Origin: Lysinibacillus odysseyi 34hs-1 = NBRC 100172
GTDB taxonomy: Bacteria; Bacillota; Bacilli; Bacillales_A; Planococcaceae
NCBI RefSeq assembly: GCF_001591965.1
Contig: NZ_BCVX01000001.1
Location: 372,001 to 436,000 of the forward strand
DNA length: 64,000 nucleotides
Direction: 5' to 3'
The notes beneath the pieces are model-generated. The model was given only the letters and a program-made list of their open reading frames with translations. It searched no databases and had not been told where the DNA came from. The translations under genes and the position numbers were made by a program. This document shows, one piece after another, positions 17,657 to 26,519 of this stretch. Position 1 is the stretch's first letter. Each line of letters starts with the position of its first letter.

Positions 17657-18232
17657 TTAATAAATAAACGCCTCCAGCTCCGCTGCCTTTTGCCCATCCA
17701 ATTGATTTGTGACGCCATATAATTCGCCTTTTCCGTCATGGTTTATGATGATATCAAGATCGTGAAGCAATTCGGTGAAGTAAGTAATCGCTTTATGTAA
17801 GGACTCGGTTGCTTCTGCCGTTCCAATCCCCTGCTTCTCCTCTTCTAAGCGTACATACATAAAATGGCTGATCGTAGTCCCAAGCACCTGTAAAGTTGTG
17901 AAGTCCTTCTGAAGGTATTCCCCTTGGACTCGGAAATATTTAGAGCTCTCTGTTGAAATAGCAGTTGCTTTCGTTGCATATTCGTGAACATCCGTTGTTT
18001 TCGCCATTTCCTCGGCATGATAGGCGATCCATGCTTGTAATGTTGGCTCAATACCGTATTTGTTGAAGCCTTCTGGAGTGGATACATCCTTCCATACCTT
18101 TTTATCATTCATTACTTCCATTACTTGCTCGTCTTTTACTTCTTTCTTCAGCTGAGGTACAGCTTCCTCGGTACACCCTGCAAGCAATCCGCTTATGACA
18201 AATGCTGCGAGCACGAAATTTATCCGCTTCAT
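17657..18232 (-). CDS. Lipoprotein of unknown function
   Basis: 191 residues beginning with a lipoprotein signal (KR, hydrophobic stretch, lipobox LLAGC with Cys20). The mature part is mostly alpha-helical and acidic with no family I recognise. It should be anchored to the outer face of the membrane. The GGGGGAGAGG ribosome site supports the start. Confidence 0.72.
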   Translation of the reverse strand: MKRINFVLAAFVISGLLAGCTEEAVPQLKKEVKDEQVMEVMNDKKVWKDVSTPEGFNKYGIEPTLQAWIAYHAEEMAKTTDVHEYATKATAISTESSKYFRVQGEYLQKDFTTLQVLGTTISHFMYVRLEEEKQGIGTAEATESLHKAITYFTELLHDLDIIINHDGKGELYGVTNQLDGQKAAELEAFIY

Positions 18233-18341
18233 CCCTCTCCCCCTTTATGGAAATAAGACGCGGCATTCCACTCGTTTGTTTCCTAATCCATACCTTTTAT
18301 CCACCGATTTACTTTTACTTAAAACTTCTCTGCACGAAACC

Positions 18342-18905
18342 TTATGGATACCATGAAAGCTTGCTGTCGCTGTCCAATGACAGCGATTTAATTTCTTCGC
18401 TCAATAGACTGAACCAGCTAGTGACAATTTCCTCTACCTCTAAATTTGCTTTCGCATCATCACCCCAAATAATATGTGAAAACCAAGCGCCTGTTGCCCA
18501 TTCGAACTGCAGCTGTGCATAGGCAATTACCGGGTGATCCGCCTGCACAAACTTTTCATTAACCGCGGCAGCCACATTTACCGCCTGGGGCAAAAGCTCA
18601 CTCTCAATTTTCTGCTTTATGTCATCATCCTCCAGCTGATTCCACATAACCAGTTCCCCATCTACCTGATAGAAAATAGCAAATGCAGGATGCTCTCTCA
18701 TATCCACTACTACAAATGCACGGTCTACCGAATTATCTGTTGCCTTTACCGCATTGACAATGATGTTCTGGGCCATCTCCACCCAATAATCATTTGCTTC
18801 ATCTAATGCCGATTCTATATACAGTTCATCATTAAGTTCGGAAATATCCGCCTCCCCTTTATTCACATCCTCCACTTTTTTAAATAAGCGAGTAAAAAAT
18901 CCCAT
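18342..18905 (-). CDS. Hypothetical cytosolic protein
   Basis: 187 residues, acidic, no signal or membrane segment. The middle (about 60-150) alternates beta-type strands with aromatic residues (FAIFYQVDGELVMW; QFEWATGAWFSH) in a pattern loosely like YezG/DUF600-type immunity proteins, but I would not assign it. AGGAGG precedes the ATG. Confidence 0.6.
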   Translation of the reverse strand: MGFFTRLFKKVEDVNKGEADISELNDELYIESALDEANDYWVEMAQNIIVNAVKATDNSVDRAFVVVDMREHPAFAIFYQVDGELVMWNQLEDDDIKQKIESELLPQAVNVAAAVNEKFVQADHPVIAYAQLQFEWATGAWFSHIIWGDDAKANLEVEEIVTSWFSLLSEEIKSLSLDSDSKLSWYP

Positions 18906-19343
18906 GTGCCGTATCCTCCTATTTCATTATTCATATCCTTTAGTTTAGCATTCGATGAATAGGAACAAAATCCTCGTTATATCATCTATTTCTTGTTGAA
19001 TTTTTGCATTTGTTTTATATATCACTCAAAAGCGGTTTGTCATATCCAGCCTTCCCGTCACAAAAAGAGTTTATATGAGCTCTATTAAATAAAAATTATA
19101 AGGGTAGATTATAGACGGGCAAGAGTAAAAGACAGCAAGTGGCAGGCAATATTTTTTCTCTAATAATACTTAAAAATTTTCAGGAAAGAACACAATGAAT
19201 AGATTAAATTGAACCACAGTAGGGACAAAGGTTATTGTAAAATCATGCGCCTCCTTTAATAACCTTGGCTGGAAATATGATAAGCATAACAATATGCAAA
19301 AATTAGATATAAGTATGATAAAAAACAGCAATTACACCCTAAG
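18906..19343. other. Intergenic region with an orphan ribosome-binding site
   Basis: No gene called. On the minus strand AAAGGAGGCGC is followed by ATG and, four codons on, by TAA (about 19237-19258). Another 26-codon frame at about 18950-19030 lacks a ribosome site. Confidence 0.4.
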
Positions 19344-19376
19344 AAAAACAAGCTAACCTTTTCTAGGCTAGCTTGT
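19344..19376 (-). terminator. Terminator of the thioesterase gene
   Basis: Minus strand: ACAAGCTAGCC, loop, GGTTAGCTTGT, TTTT. Confidence 0.82.
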
Positions 19377-19403
19377 TTGGAATAGGAGGTGAGGAATTAG
19401 TAA

Positions 19404-19892
19404 TCATTCATTTTTTAGGAAAGTACTAGGCATTACCACAAGCACTACGGTACCCCGGGCACAGAGAGTATCCTGCGCGTAAATTTCGGTCTCAACCTTC
19501 CACTTTTTAGGATGGATTTCTTCAACAGTCCCAATAGCTTTTAATAAAACATGCTGTGGAGTTGGTTTCAGGAACTCTACATTAAGACTCGCAGTGACAA
19601 ATCGAGGGGGTACTGACCCATCACCAATTTCGTTCCCATTTTTGCGATGCAGCGCTAGTGCAGCAGAGCCTGATCCATGGCAATCAATTAAGGATGCGAT
19701 TAAACCGCCATATATAAACCCGGGGATTCCCATGTATTTAGGGTCAGGTGTAAAGAAGGTAACAGTGTTGTCCCCTTCCCAGCCCGTACGAAGCTGATGA
19801 CCATCTTTATTTAGCCGACCGCACCCATAACACCAAGCAAAATCATCTGGATAAATATCTTGGATTGCCTCTTTAATTATTAAATCTTCCAT
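19404..19892 (-). CDS. PaaI-type hotdog-fold thioesterase
   Basis: 162 residues with the hotdog pattern: CYGCGRLNKDGHQLR near residue 21, GIPGFIYGGLIASLIDCHGSG at about 55-75, and the LNVEFLKPTP strand near 110. Such enzymes hydrolyse acyl-CoA thioesters; the substrate is unknown. The paired cysteines near the N terminus occur in a subgroup of bacterial PaaI-like proteins. Monocistronic. Confidence 0.82.
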   Translation of the reverse strand: MEDLIIKEAIQDIYPDDFAWCYGCGRLNKDGHQLRTGWEGDNTVTFFTPDPKYMGIPGFIYGGLIASLIDCHGSGSAALALHRKNGNEIGDGSVPPRFVTASLNVEFLKPTPQHVLLKAIGTVEEIHPKKWKVETEIYAQDTLCARGTVVLVVMPSTFLKNE

Positions 19893-20273
19893 TCCATTTC
19901 CCCCTTACTAATGTTGTATAAGTATGTTTTCTAAACAAGTATTCGAGCAATTAAGTAATTTAAGTATAATCCACTGCTCTCTTTCTATCAATCATTTATT
20001 GATTATTCAGTAAATTACCAATACCCGCCGTCTTTGTGATAATTTAAATGTGGATTTAGGAAAACAGTAAATCAGCAACAACTTGAACAGTTTAAGGCAG
20101 CGGCTTACATACTATGTTATTTATGCTTTTCTCCATGCTGTTATAGTTCTTTAAAATTTTTCGTTAATTTTATAAAATGGCACCATCATTTTTGGGTAAA
20201 AAACACCTTTTTTATATTAAACAAAGTCTATGAAAAGCACATGTATTTTACAAGGTTTTCCGCATTGATAAAT
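19893..20273. other. Intergenic region, nothing convincing
   Basis: AT-rich. A long plus-strand open frame runs through it into the MMPL terminator but has no start codon or ribosome site. Confidence 0.4.
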
Positions 20274-20314
20274 AAAAACTGTTTAGACAGATTTCTCCAT
20301 CTAAACAGTTTTTT
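20274..20314. terminator. Terminator of the MMPL exporter gene
   Basis: AAAACTGTTTAGA and TCTAAACAGTTTT arms around an 11-base loop, T-runs on both strands; 14 bp past the MMPL stop. Confidence 0.88.
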
Positions 20315-20327
20315 CATTTCTGGCTTA

Positions 20328-22514
20328 TTATTTCTTCTTATTGTCCTTCTCTAATTCTTTCATAATCGAGTCGCCTTCAATATCGATGTTAGGCAGAATT
20401 TTATCGAGCCATTTCGGCATATACCACGCCGCTTTGCCCAAGAGAAGCATGACAGATGGCACGATCATCATGCGGACAATAAAGGCATCGAATAATACGC
20501 CGAACGTTAACGCAAGGCCAATTACTTTTGTCATTGGGTCCGGTGCCATCATAAAGCCTGTAAATACCGCTATCATAATTAGCCCGGCTGCCACTACAAC
20601 ACCGCCGCTATCACGGATACCTGCCAGTACCGCTTTTCGGGCATTGCCTGAATGGGCATATTCCTCACGCATACGGCTCACGAGGAATACTTCATAATCC
20701 ATAGCCAGGCCAAATAAAATACCAACCGTTAAAATCGGCAGGAAGTTTAATACAGGGCTTGATGTGGCGAAGCCAAACACCTCGTAATAGTGCCCATCTT
20801 GGATAACCCACGTAACAAAACCCAGTGTAGCCCCGAGTGATAGTACGAAGCCAAGCACCGCTTTTAACGGTACTAAAATTGAGCGGAAAACGACCATGAA
20901 AATAATGAACGCCAAACCAACGATCAACGCTGCGAATACAGGCAGGGCATCCGCCAGCTTTTCAGAAATATCAATGTTCATCGCCGTTGTGCCTGTCACA
21001 TTCAATTTCATGCCCTCATAGTCTGCATTGCGGATATTATGCACTAAATCGATTGTTTCCTCTGCATTCGGGCCGGTTGTCGGATTTAGTGTAATTACAG
21101 CCATTTCCCCAGACTCTTTTGGAATCACGTTTGTAATGTACGCCACGTTATCCATTGTACTTAAATCAGCCTGAAGCTGCTCTAATTTTGACAATACCTC
21201 TCCGTCTTTATCTGTTGCCTCTGCTACAACAACTAAAGATGCATGGTAACCTTCACCATAAGCTTCTTTTAGTAAATCATATGAATCACGTTGATCTGTT
21301 CCTACTTCATAAAAACTATCATCCGGCAGACCAAGCTCCATATGGAAAAATGGAACCGTAATAACACTCAGTAAAATAATTCCCGCTAACGCAAAGACAA
21401 TTGGCATCTTATGTAAGGCATTGGCCCAGCCCTGCATTAGCTTTCCTGAAAATTTCACACGATCCGCGATTTTTTCAGCCTTTGTCTTTTTACGGTCAAC
21501 TGGAGGCGTGATTTTATGGCCTAGTAAATAAAGCGCGGCCGGCACAACGATAACAGCTACAAAAATCGCCAGCAGTACCGTGAGTGCTGCAGTGTAGCCC
21601 ATCATTGATAGGAACGGAATTTTCGGGATCGATAAGCCGATTAATGCAATGATGACTGTAACGCCCGCAAATACAACAGCTGTCCCGGCTGTTCCGTTCG
21701 CAATCGCAATGGATTGCGGGATTGAATACCCCTTCGCATACTCCTGACGGAAACGCGAAACGATAAATAATGCATAATCAATACCTACTGCTAACCCAAG
21801 CATCGCTGCTAATGATAAGCATACGAAGGAAACCGATGTGAAATTTGTGGCCAGTAAAATCCCAAGCAGACCGACGACAAGACCTATACCTGCCGTGACA
21901 ATCGGCATACCTGCTAAAATAAGCGAGCCAAATGTAAAGAATAAAATAATGAATGCGACTGCTACACCCATTACTTCCGTTGTAAAATGCATTTCAATCG
22001 GATAAAGTTCCGTTTCAGAAGAGTATAGCTCCGTCTGGATACCTTCATCCGCCGTAATGTCCAATACGTCTCGTAACTCATCTATTTGATCAAATGTTAC
22101 TTCTTTTGACGGGACATCATACATCGCCATCGCAAACGCAACCGTCTGATCCGCATTATAGTTTTGCAGCATCTCTGGTGTGTAAACCGCTTCAACACCG
22201 TCTAATGCTTGTACCTTTTCTGCTAATTGCGCAATATGACCCTGTACTTCCGGATCAAGCAGCGTTTTTCCTTGAGGTGCTTTAAAGACAACTTGTATTT
22301 GTGCTCCCGCCTTCCCGACCTCAGGGAACTCTTCTTCCAGCATTTCAATCGTCTTTTGGGCAGGTGTGCCTGGAATCGACATATCATCATCAAAATCAAA
22401 CCATAAAACAAGCACTGCCACACCTACTGCCAGCAGTAAAGCAACAGCCGAAAACAACACGGCTTTGGCATGGTTTGCCGCCCAAAAACCTAGTTTGTAT
22501 AATAGTTTAGCCAC
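20328..22514 (-). CDS. MMPL-family RND exporter (YdfJ-like)
   Basis: About 728 residues from GTG 22514 (AGAGGGG site). Two six-helix halves each follow a large extracytoplasmic loop; conserved GIDYALFIVSRFREE-type motifs occur as VGIDYALFIVSRFRQE near residue 250 and AMDYEVFLVSRMREE near 600, carrying the proton-relay Asp-Tyr pairs. MMPL proteins export lipids, siderophores or drugs. A NarL-type two-component system lies directly upstream, the same order as B. subtilis ydfH-ydfI-ydfJ, where the regulator activates the exporter. A terminator separates it from the regulator, so it likely has its own controlled promoter. Confidence 0.92.
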   Translation of the reverse strand: MAKLLYKLGFWAANHAKAVLFSAVALLLAVGVAVLVLWFDFDDDMSIPGTPAQKTIEMLEEEFPEVGKAGAQIQVVFKAPQGKTLLDPEVQGHIAQLAEKVQALDGVEAVYTPEMLQNYNADQTVAFAMAMYDVPSKEVTFDQIDELRDVLDITADEGIQTELYSSETELYPIEMHFTTEVMGVAVAFIILFFTFGSLILAGMPIVTAGIGLVVGLLGILLATNFTSVSFVCLSLAAMLGLAVGIDYALFIVSRFRQEYAKGYSIPQSIAIANGTAGTAVVFAGVTVIIALIGLSIPKIPFLSMMGYTAALTVLLAIFVAVIVVPAALYLLGHKITPPVDRKKTKAEKIADRVKFSGKLMQGWANALHKMPIVFALAGIILLSVITVPFFHMELGLPDDSFYEVGTDQRDSYDLLKEAYGEGYHASLVVVAEATDKDGEVLSKLEQLQADLSTMDNVAYITNVIPKESGEMAVITLNPTTGPNAEETIDLVHNIRNADYEGMKLNVTGTTAMNIDISEKLADALPVFAALIVGLAFIIFMVVFRSILVPLKAVLGFVLSLGATLGFVTWVIQDGHYYEVFGFATSSPVLNFLPILTVGILFGLAMDYEVFLVSRMREEYAHSGNARKAVLAGIRDSGGVVVAAGLIMIAVFTGFMMAPDPMTKVIGLALTFGVLFDAFIVRMMIVPSVMLLLGKAAWYMPKWLDKILPNIDIEGDSIMKELEKDNKKK

Positions 22515-22566
22515 GGTAGAACCCCTCTCTATATGAACCATTCCTTATGGTACTATAATGACCCAA

Positions 22567-22596
22567 TAAAAAAAACGTACATTCAGCATGTACGTT
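22567..22596 (-). terminator. Terminator between response regulator and MMPL genes
   Basis: Minus strand: AACGTACAT, loop GCTGA, ATGTACGTT followed by about seven T. The 52 bp left before the exporter ribosome site hold TATAGT and an ACCAT/ATGGT repeat, the likely regulated promoter. Confidence 0.85.
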
Positions 22597-22605
22597 CGGG
22601 CATTT

Positions 22606-23226
22606 TTAAATGTACTTTTTGTCAATTGCCACCGCGATTGCCTGTGCTCTTGACTTTACATCCAGCTTGCTATAAATGGTTGTCAAATAAGACTTAACAG
22701 TACGTTCTGCGACATTCATCTCTTCGGCAATTTCATTATTTTTTAGTCCGCGTGCCAGCGCTTTCAGGACGAGCAGTTCTTTTGCCGTAAATAACTTCGG
22801 CGTATGCTTTTCCGCCTGTGCTCTTAGTAAAAGCTGTAGCATCTCCGGCTGCAGCAGTGTCTCTCCACGTAGGGCAGCATCTATTGTAGCAAATAGTTTT
22901 TCCCTTCCCGTGTCTTTTAATAAATAGCTGGCAACCCCCAATTCAACAGCCTCCAGCAGCAAATGCTGTTCATTATAGGTCGTTAAAACAATAACAGGAA
23001 TGCCCTTTCCTAAGCTATTAAATTTCTTTAAGAAATTCAGTCCGTCTAAAATCGGCATATTTAGATCTAATAAAATGACATCTGGAATCTTTGTCTCCAG
23101 CAGTACAAGCGCCTGCTGTCCATTCTCCGCCTCTCCAATTACCTCATAGCCATCCTGTGTTTCTAATATGAGACGGATTCCTTCCCGTACGATTAAATGA
23201 TCATCTACTATTATTATTTTCACCAT
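22606..23226 (-). CDS. NarL/FixJ-family response regulator (YdfI-like)
   Basis: 206 residues from ATG 23226 (GTGAGGG site). Receiver domain with phospho-acceptor Asp54 in ILLDLNMP, Thr about 82 and Lys about 104, then a LuxR-type helix-turn-helix at about 142-200 (LARGLKNNEIAEEMNVAERT). It follows the kinase gene by 10 bp and precedes the MMPL exporter it probably activates. Confidence 0.93.
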   Translation of the reverse strand: MVKIIIVDDHLIVREGIRLILETQDGYEVIGEAENGQQALVLLETKIPDVILLDLNMPILDGLNFLKKFNSLGKGIPVIVLTTYNEQHLLLEAVELGVASYLLKDTGREKLFATIDAALRGETLLQPEMLQLLLRAQAEKHTPKLFTAKELLVLKALARGLKNNEIAEEMNVAERTVKSYLTTIYSKLDVKSRAQAIAVAIDKKYI

Positions 23227-23236
23227 TTTTCTACCC

Positions 23237-24409
23237 TCACTCCAGTGGAATGGCCAATGTAATGCACGTGCCGTTCTCTTTTTCAATCGTTACTTGTCCC
23301 TGCATGAGCCGGACACGTTCCTTCATGCCCAAAATGCCGTAATGCCCCTGTTTATGTAAATCCTGTTCGATTTCTATTCCTTTACCATTATCAATAATTT
23401 GGACGATTAGCGAATGATGCTGCTCCTTAATCGTAATAGAAACCTTTGTCGCCTCCGCATGCTTATATACATTCGTTACCGCTTCTTTTAAAATGGATAA
23501 AATATGTTCTTCCACAGCTGTTGGACAATGTAGATCGCCCATTGTCAGCTGAATCGGGATATTATATAAATATTGCATCTGCGCCATTTCCTCTGTTACA
23601 CGGTCTGTAAACGACTCATCCGACTTTGCCAGACGCAAATCATCAATCACTTTCCGTGCATCTGCCAAGGACCCCCGTGCCTGTTCTTTTGCTGATAATA
23701 AAATGGTTTCCACTTTCTCGACATTTCCCTTTTTTAAATGCGCCTCGCTTGCGTCCAGTTTTAAAATAAGACCGACTAGCCGCTGCGCCAGTGTATCGTG
23801 TAAATCCCTTGCCATCCGCTCCCTTTCCTGCTTTAACGTTAACTGCTCGATTTTTTGATTCGCCAATTTTAACTCTTCAATATAATATTGCAGCTCCATA
23901 TTTTCCACGTCTTTTTGATTGAATAGATACAGCACTAAATGCAAAATGACAAACAATATAACAAAGATTGCAATAAATAACCATAAATATTCAGCGCCAA
24001 AATGGATATACATACTCGCAATATAAAAGCACATATAGCCAAGGACAAGCATCGTTAATTTAGCTGCCTGCTGAAAATAAAACATACCTTGAATAATAAA
24101 CACGAGCATTAAACCAAGGATAATAAGCGGTGAAGCATCAGGTAACAATACGGTACACGCCAAAATGATGATCCCCTGCAAATAAAAATAGAGCGATTTT
24201 ATTTTCAGAAGTATAGTATCTGAATGCCAATGAAGCCACGTATAAACGGTAAACAATCCAATGCACAATAAAGTCTGGCTGACGGAAATACGGACTGTCG
24301 ACTGCATAAAAAGCACACCAATCAGGACAATGAAATGCATCATCGTGATCGGTATGCGCGCGAGTTCTATATTATATTGTAATCTTTGAAAGTAATTAAT
24401 AGCCTTCAT
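23237..24409 (-). CDS. Sensor histidine kinase, NarL/DesK type (YdfH-like)
   Basis: 390 residues. Five or six membrane helices at about 15-165, a short coiled coil, HisKA_3 dimerisation domain with phospho-accepting His204 in ARDLHDTLAQR, and a HATPase domain with DNGKGIEIE and GILGMKERV near the C terminus. The sensor has almost no extracellular domain, so it likely senses a membrane-borne signal. Cotranscribed with the response regulator. Confidence 0.93.
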   Translation of the reverse strand: MKAINYFQRLQYNIELARIPITMMHFIVLIGVLFMQSTVRISVSQTLLCIGLFTVYTWLHWHSDTILLKIKSLYFYLQGIIILACTVLLPDASPLIILGLMLVFIIQGMFYFQQAAKLTMLVLGYMCFYIASMYIHFGAEYLWLFIAIFVILFVILHLVLYLFNQKDVENMELQYYIEELKLANQKIEQLTLKQERERMARDLHDTLAQRLVGLILKLDASEAHLKKGNVEKVETILLSAKEQARGSLADARKVIDDLRLAKSDESFTDRVTEEMAQMQYLYNIPIQLTMGDLHCPTAVEEHILSILKEAVTNVYKHAEATKVSITIKEQHHSLIVQIIDNGKGIEIEQDLHKQGHYGILGMKERVRLMQGQVTIEKENGTCITLAIPLE

Positions 24410-24520
24410 CGCATGATATCCTCAGTTTTTAGTTGAAGTATATCATACTTTTCCTTTGCTGCAGGGAGGGCTTCTCCAAAAAGATAACATATAGGCAAAC
24501 CTGGCTGCTCCCTTTCCCTT

Positions 24521-25111
24521 TTACCGAAAGCCGTTTAAAAAGTGCTCAATCGGTGCTTTTGCACTGACATACAGCGGCTGTGGATCATTCAAGGTACACC
24601 AGTAATAGATAATGCCCATCGCCAGCTGAATAAACGATACTTTCAGCTCCTGCAGGGATAAGTTAGATTCCTGCTCCTCTAAAATTTCAGCTATGAGCTT
24701 TTCAAACAGCATAAAGAGCTTTCTGTCCGGTGTTCGGAAATACACATGTGTTTCTGTTTCCAGAGAGGTCGAATAAATTACCGCCAGAAACTCCTGCCCA
24801 AATGTTTCCTCCAAGTAACGGTACATCTTTTCCATGAACACCCGGAAGCGCTCCTTTGCCGGTATTTCTGCCGGCAGCTCCGCATATACCTTTTCATAAT
24901 ATTTATCAGCAATGATGAATTGCTCATTTAAAATTTCAGCCTTTGATTTATAGTGATGATAAAATGAGCCTTTCGATGTCCCGCAAACACCCACAATCTC
25001 ATCAACCGTCACCTTTTTATAACCCTTTTCTTTAAAGAGTTTCAAAGCCTCAGTCGCTATTAAGGACCTCTTTTCTTCTCCTCTTTGTTGCTTTTTTTCT
25101 ACTTTAACCAT
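24521..25111 (-). CDS. TetR/AcrR-family repressor
   Basis: 196 residues with an N-terminal TetR helix-turn-helix (VDEIVGVCGTSKGSFYHHYKSK near 38-60) and a helical ligand domain. It diverges from scoAB, and the 87-bp gap holds a promoter and palindrome, so it probably represses the CoA-transferase/MFS operon. AAGGAG precedes the ATG. Confidence 0.88.
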   Translation of the reverse strand: MVKVEKKQQRGEEKRSLIATEALKLFKEKGYKKVTVDEIVGVCGTSKGSFYHHYKSKAEILNEQFIIADKYYEKVYAELPAEIPAKERFRVFMEKMYRYLEETFGQEFLAVIYSTSLETETHVYFRTPDRKLFMLFEKLIAEILEEQESNLSLQELKVSFIQLAMGIIYYWCTLNDPQPLYVSAKAPIEHFLNGFR

Positions 25112-25130
25112 TTTATTTCTCCTTCGTGTA

Positions 25131-25172
25131 TTGACTACATTTTCATTTTAAACTAAAATCAGACTACAGTCT
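25131..25172 (+). promoter_or_regulatory. scoAB promoter with overlapping operator
   Basis: TTGACT (25131-25136), 17 bp, TAAAAT (25154-25159), then the perfect palindrome AGACT-AC-AGTCT (25161-25172) over the expected start. Position fits repression by the divergent TetR protein. Confidence 0.72.
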
Positions 25173-25198
25173 AGTATTGTGATAGGGAGGAGAGATTA

Positions 25199-25888
25199 AT
25201 GAAAAACAAGGTAGTACAGAGTGTTTCCGATTTAAAGAGCATCTTTAAGGACAAGCAGAAAATCTTGGCTGGCGGCTTTGGTTTATCCGGTTCCCCGTTG
25301 ACGGTCATTGATATGATTGCAGAAACAAATGTAAAGGGGCTGCATATCGTCAGCAATAACTTAGGAGATCATGGTATTGGTCTTCACAAGTTATTTATCC
25401 AAGGACAGATTGAGAAAGCAATCGGCTCTTTCTTTACGATGAACCGGGAGGCAGTTGTTGCCTGGTCGGAAGGAAAGCTCGATATTGAACTGCTGCCACA
25501 AGGTACATTGGCTGAAGCCATACGCTGCGGCGGGGCCGGGATCGGCGGATTTTATACAAAAACCGCTGTTGGAACAGAGCTGGCAAAAGGCAAAGAGGAA
25601 CGTGAAATTGACGGGGAACGCTACATTTTTGAAAAAGCAATAAAGGGCGATGTAGCAATTATCCGTGCGAAAACGGCCGACCGACTCGGAAACCTCACAT
25701 ACCATACGACAGCCCGAAACTTCAATCCAATGATGGCAACTGCAGCCGATATTGTGATTGTTGAAGTGGATGAAATCGTGGAGACAGGCGAGCTGGACCC
25801 GGAATCCATCATTACCCCGCATGTGTATGTCGATTACATTATCCAAACAGCCTATACGAAGGCAGGTGATCAATATGTCAAAGCTTGA
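25199..25888 (+). CDS. scoA: 3-oxoacid CoA-transferase subunit A
   Basis: 229 residues, the normal alpha-subunit size. The glycine-rich GGFGLSGSPLTVIDMI block near residue 24 and GGAGIGGFYTKTAVGTELA near 110 are typical. With subunit B it moves CoA from succinyl-CoA to acetoacetate or another 3-oxoacid. Starts behind AGGGAGGAG and overlaps scoB by 14 bp. The exact substrate (acetoacetate, 3-oxoadipate or other) cannot be told. Confidence 0.9.
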   Translation: MKNKVVQSVSDLKSIFKDKQKILAGGFGLSGSPLTVIDMIAETNVKGLHIVSNNLGDHGIGLHKLFIQGQIEKAIGSFFTMNREAVVAWSEGKLDIELLPQGTLAEAIRCGGAGIGGFYTKTAVGTELAKGKEEREIDGERYIFEKAIKGDVAIIRAKTADRLGNLTYHTTARNFNPMMATAADIVIVEVDEIVETGELDPESIITPHVYVDYIIQTAYTKAGDQYVKA

Positions 25889-26519
25889 TGTACGTGCTAA
25901 AATCGCGAAGCGGATTGCCGAGGAACTGGAAGATGGGCAGGTTGTCAATCTGGGCGTAGGCATCCCTACCCTAGTCGCTTCTTTCATCGAGGGGAAACAA
26001 GTATTTTTGCAATCGGAAAATGGACTTGTAGGTATGGGCCCTCCCCCTTCAGAGGAGGAACTCGATATCGATTTGATTTCTGCCGGCAAAGAACCGATCA
26101 CCATTACAAATGGTGCTTCTTTTTTCAGCAGCGCTGACTCTTTTGCAATGATTCGCGGAGGACATATTGATGTGGCGGTTTTAGGTATTCTACAGGTGGA
26201 TGTTAACGGTGAAATCGCTAATTGGGCTGTACCCGGACAACCGATTCTAGGTGTTGGAGGAGCGATGGATCTCGTAGTTGGCGCAAAAAAAGTTATCGGT
26301 GCTGCAACTTTATTGGCAAAGGATGGTCAGGCGAAAATCGTTAAGCAGCTGACATATCCGACAAGCGGTGTAAGACAGATTGATTTGTTAGTAACGGAGT
26401 ATGCCGTATTTTCCTTTGAGAACAGGGAGGTTATCGTCAAGGAATTGCTCGGTCATTTGACAATGGAAGATTTACAGCAGCTTTTAGGAATCCCATTAAG
26501 ACAGGAGGTCACTTTATGA
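25875..26519 (+). CDS. scoB: 3-oxoacid CoA-transferase subunit B
   Basis: 214 residues from ATG 25875 (AGGTGAT site). The catalytic glutamate that forms the CoA thioester is Glu48 in LQSENGLVGMGP, and the NLGVGIPTLV glycine block is near 25. Completes the heterodimeric family I CoA-transferase with the preceding gene. Its stop overlaps the MFS start (ATGA), giving a tight three-gene operon. Confidence 0.92.
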   Translation: MSKLDVRAKIAKRIAEELEDGQVVNLGVGIPTLVASFIEGKQVFLQSENGLVGMGPPPSEEELDIDLISAGKEPITITNGASFFSSADSFAMIRGGHIDVAVLGILQVDVNGEIANWAVPGQPILGVGGAMDLVVGAKKVIGAATLLAKDGQAKIVKQLTYPTSGVRQIDLLVTEYAVFSFENREVIVKELLGHLTMEDLQQLLGIPLRQEVTL

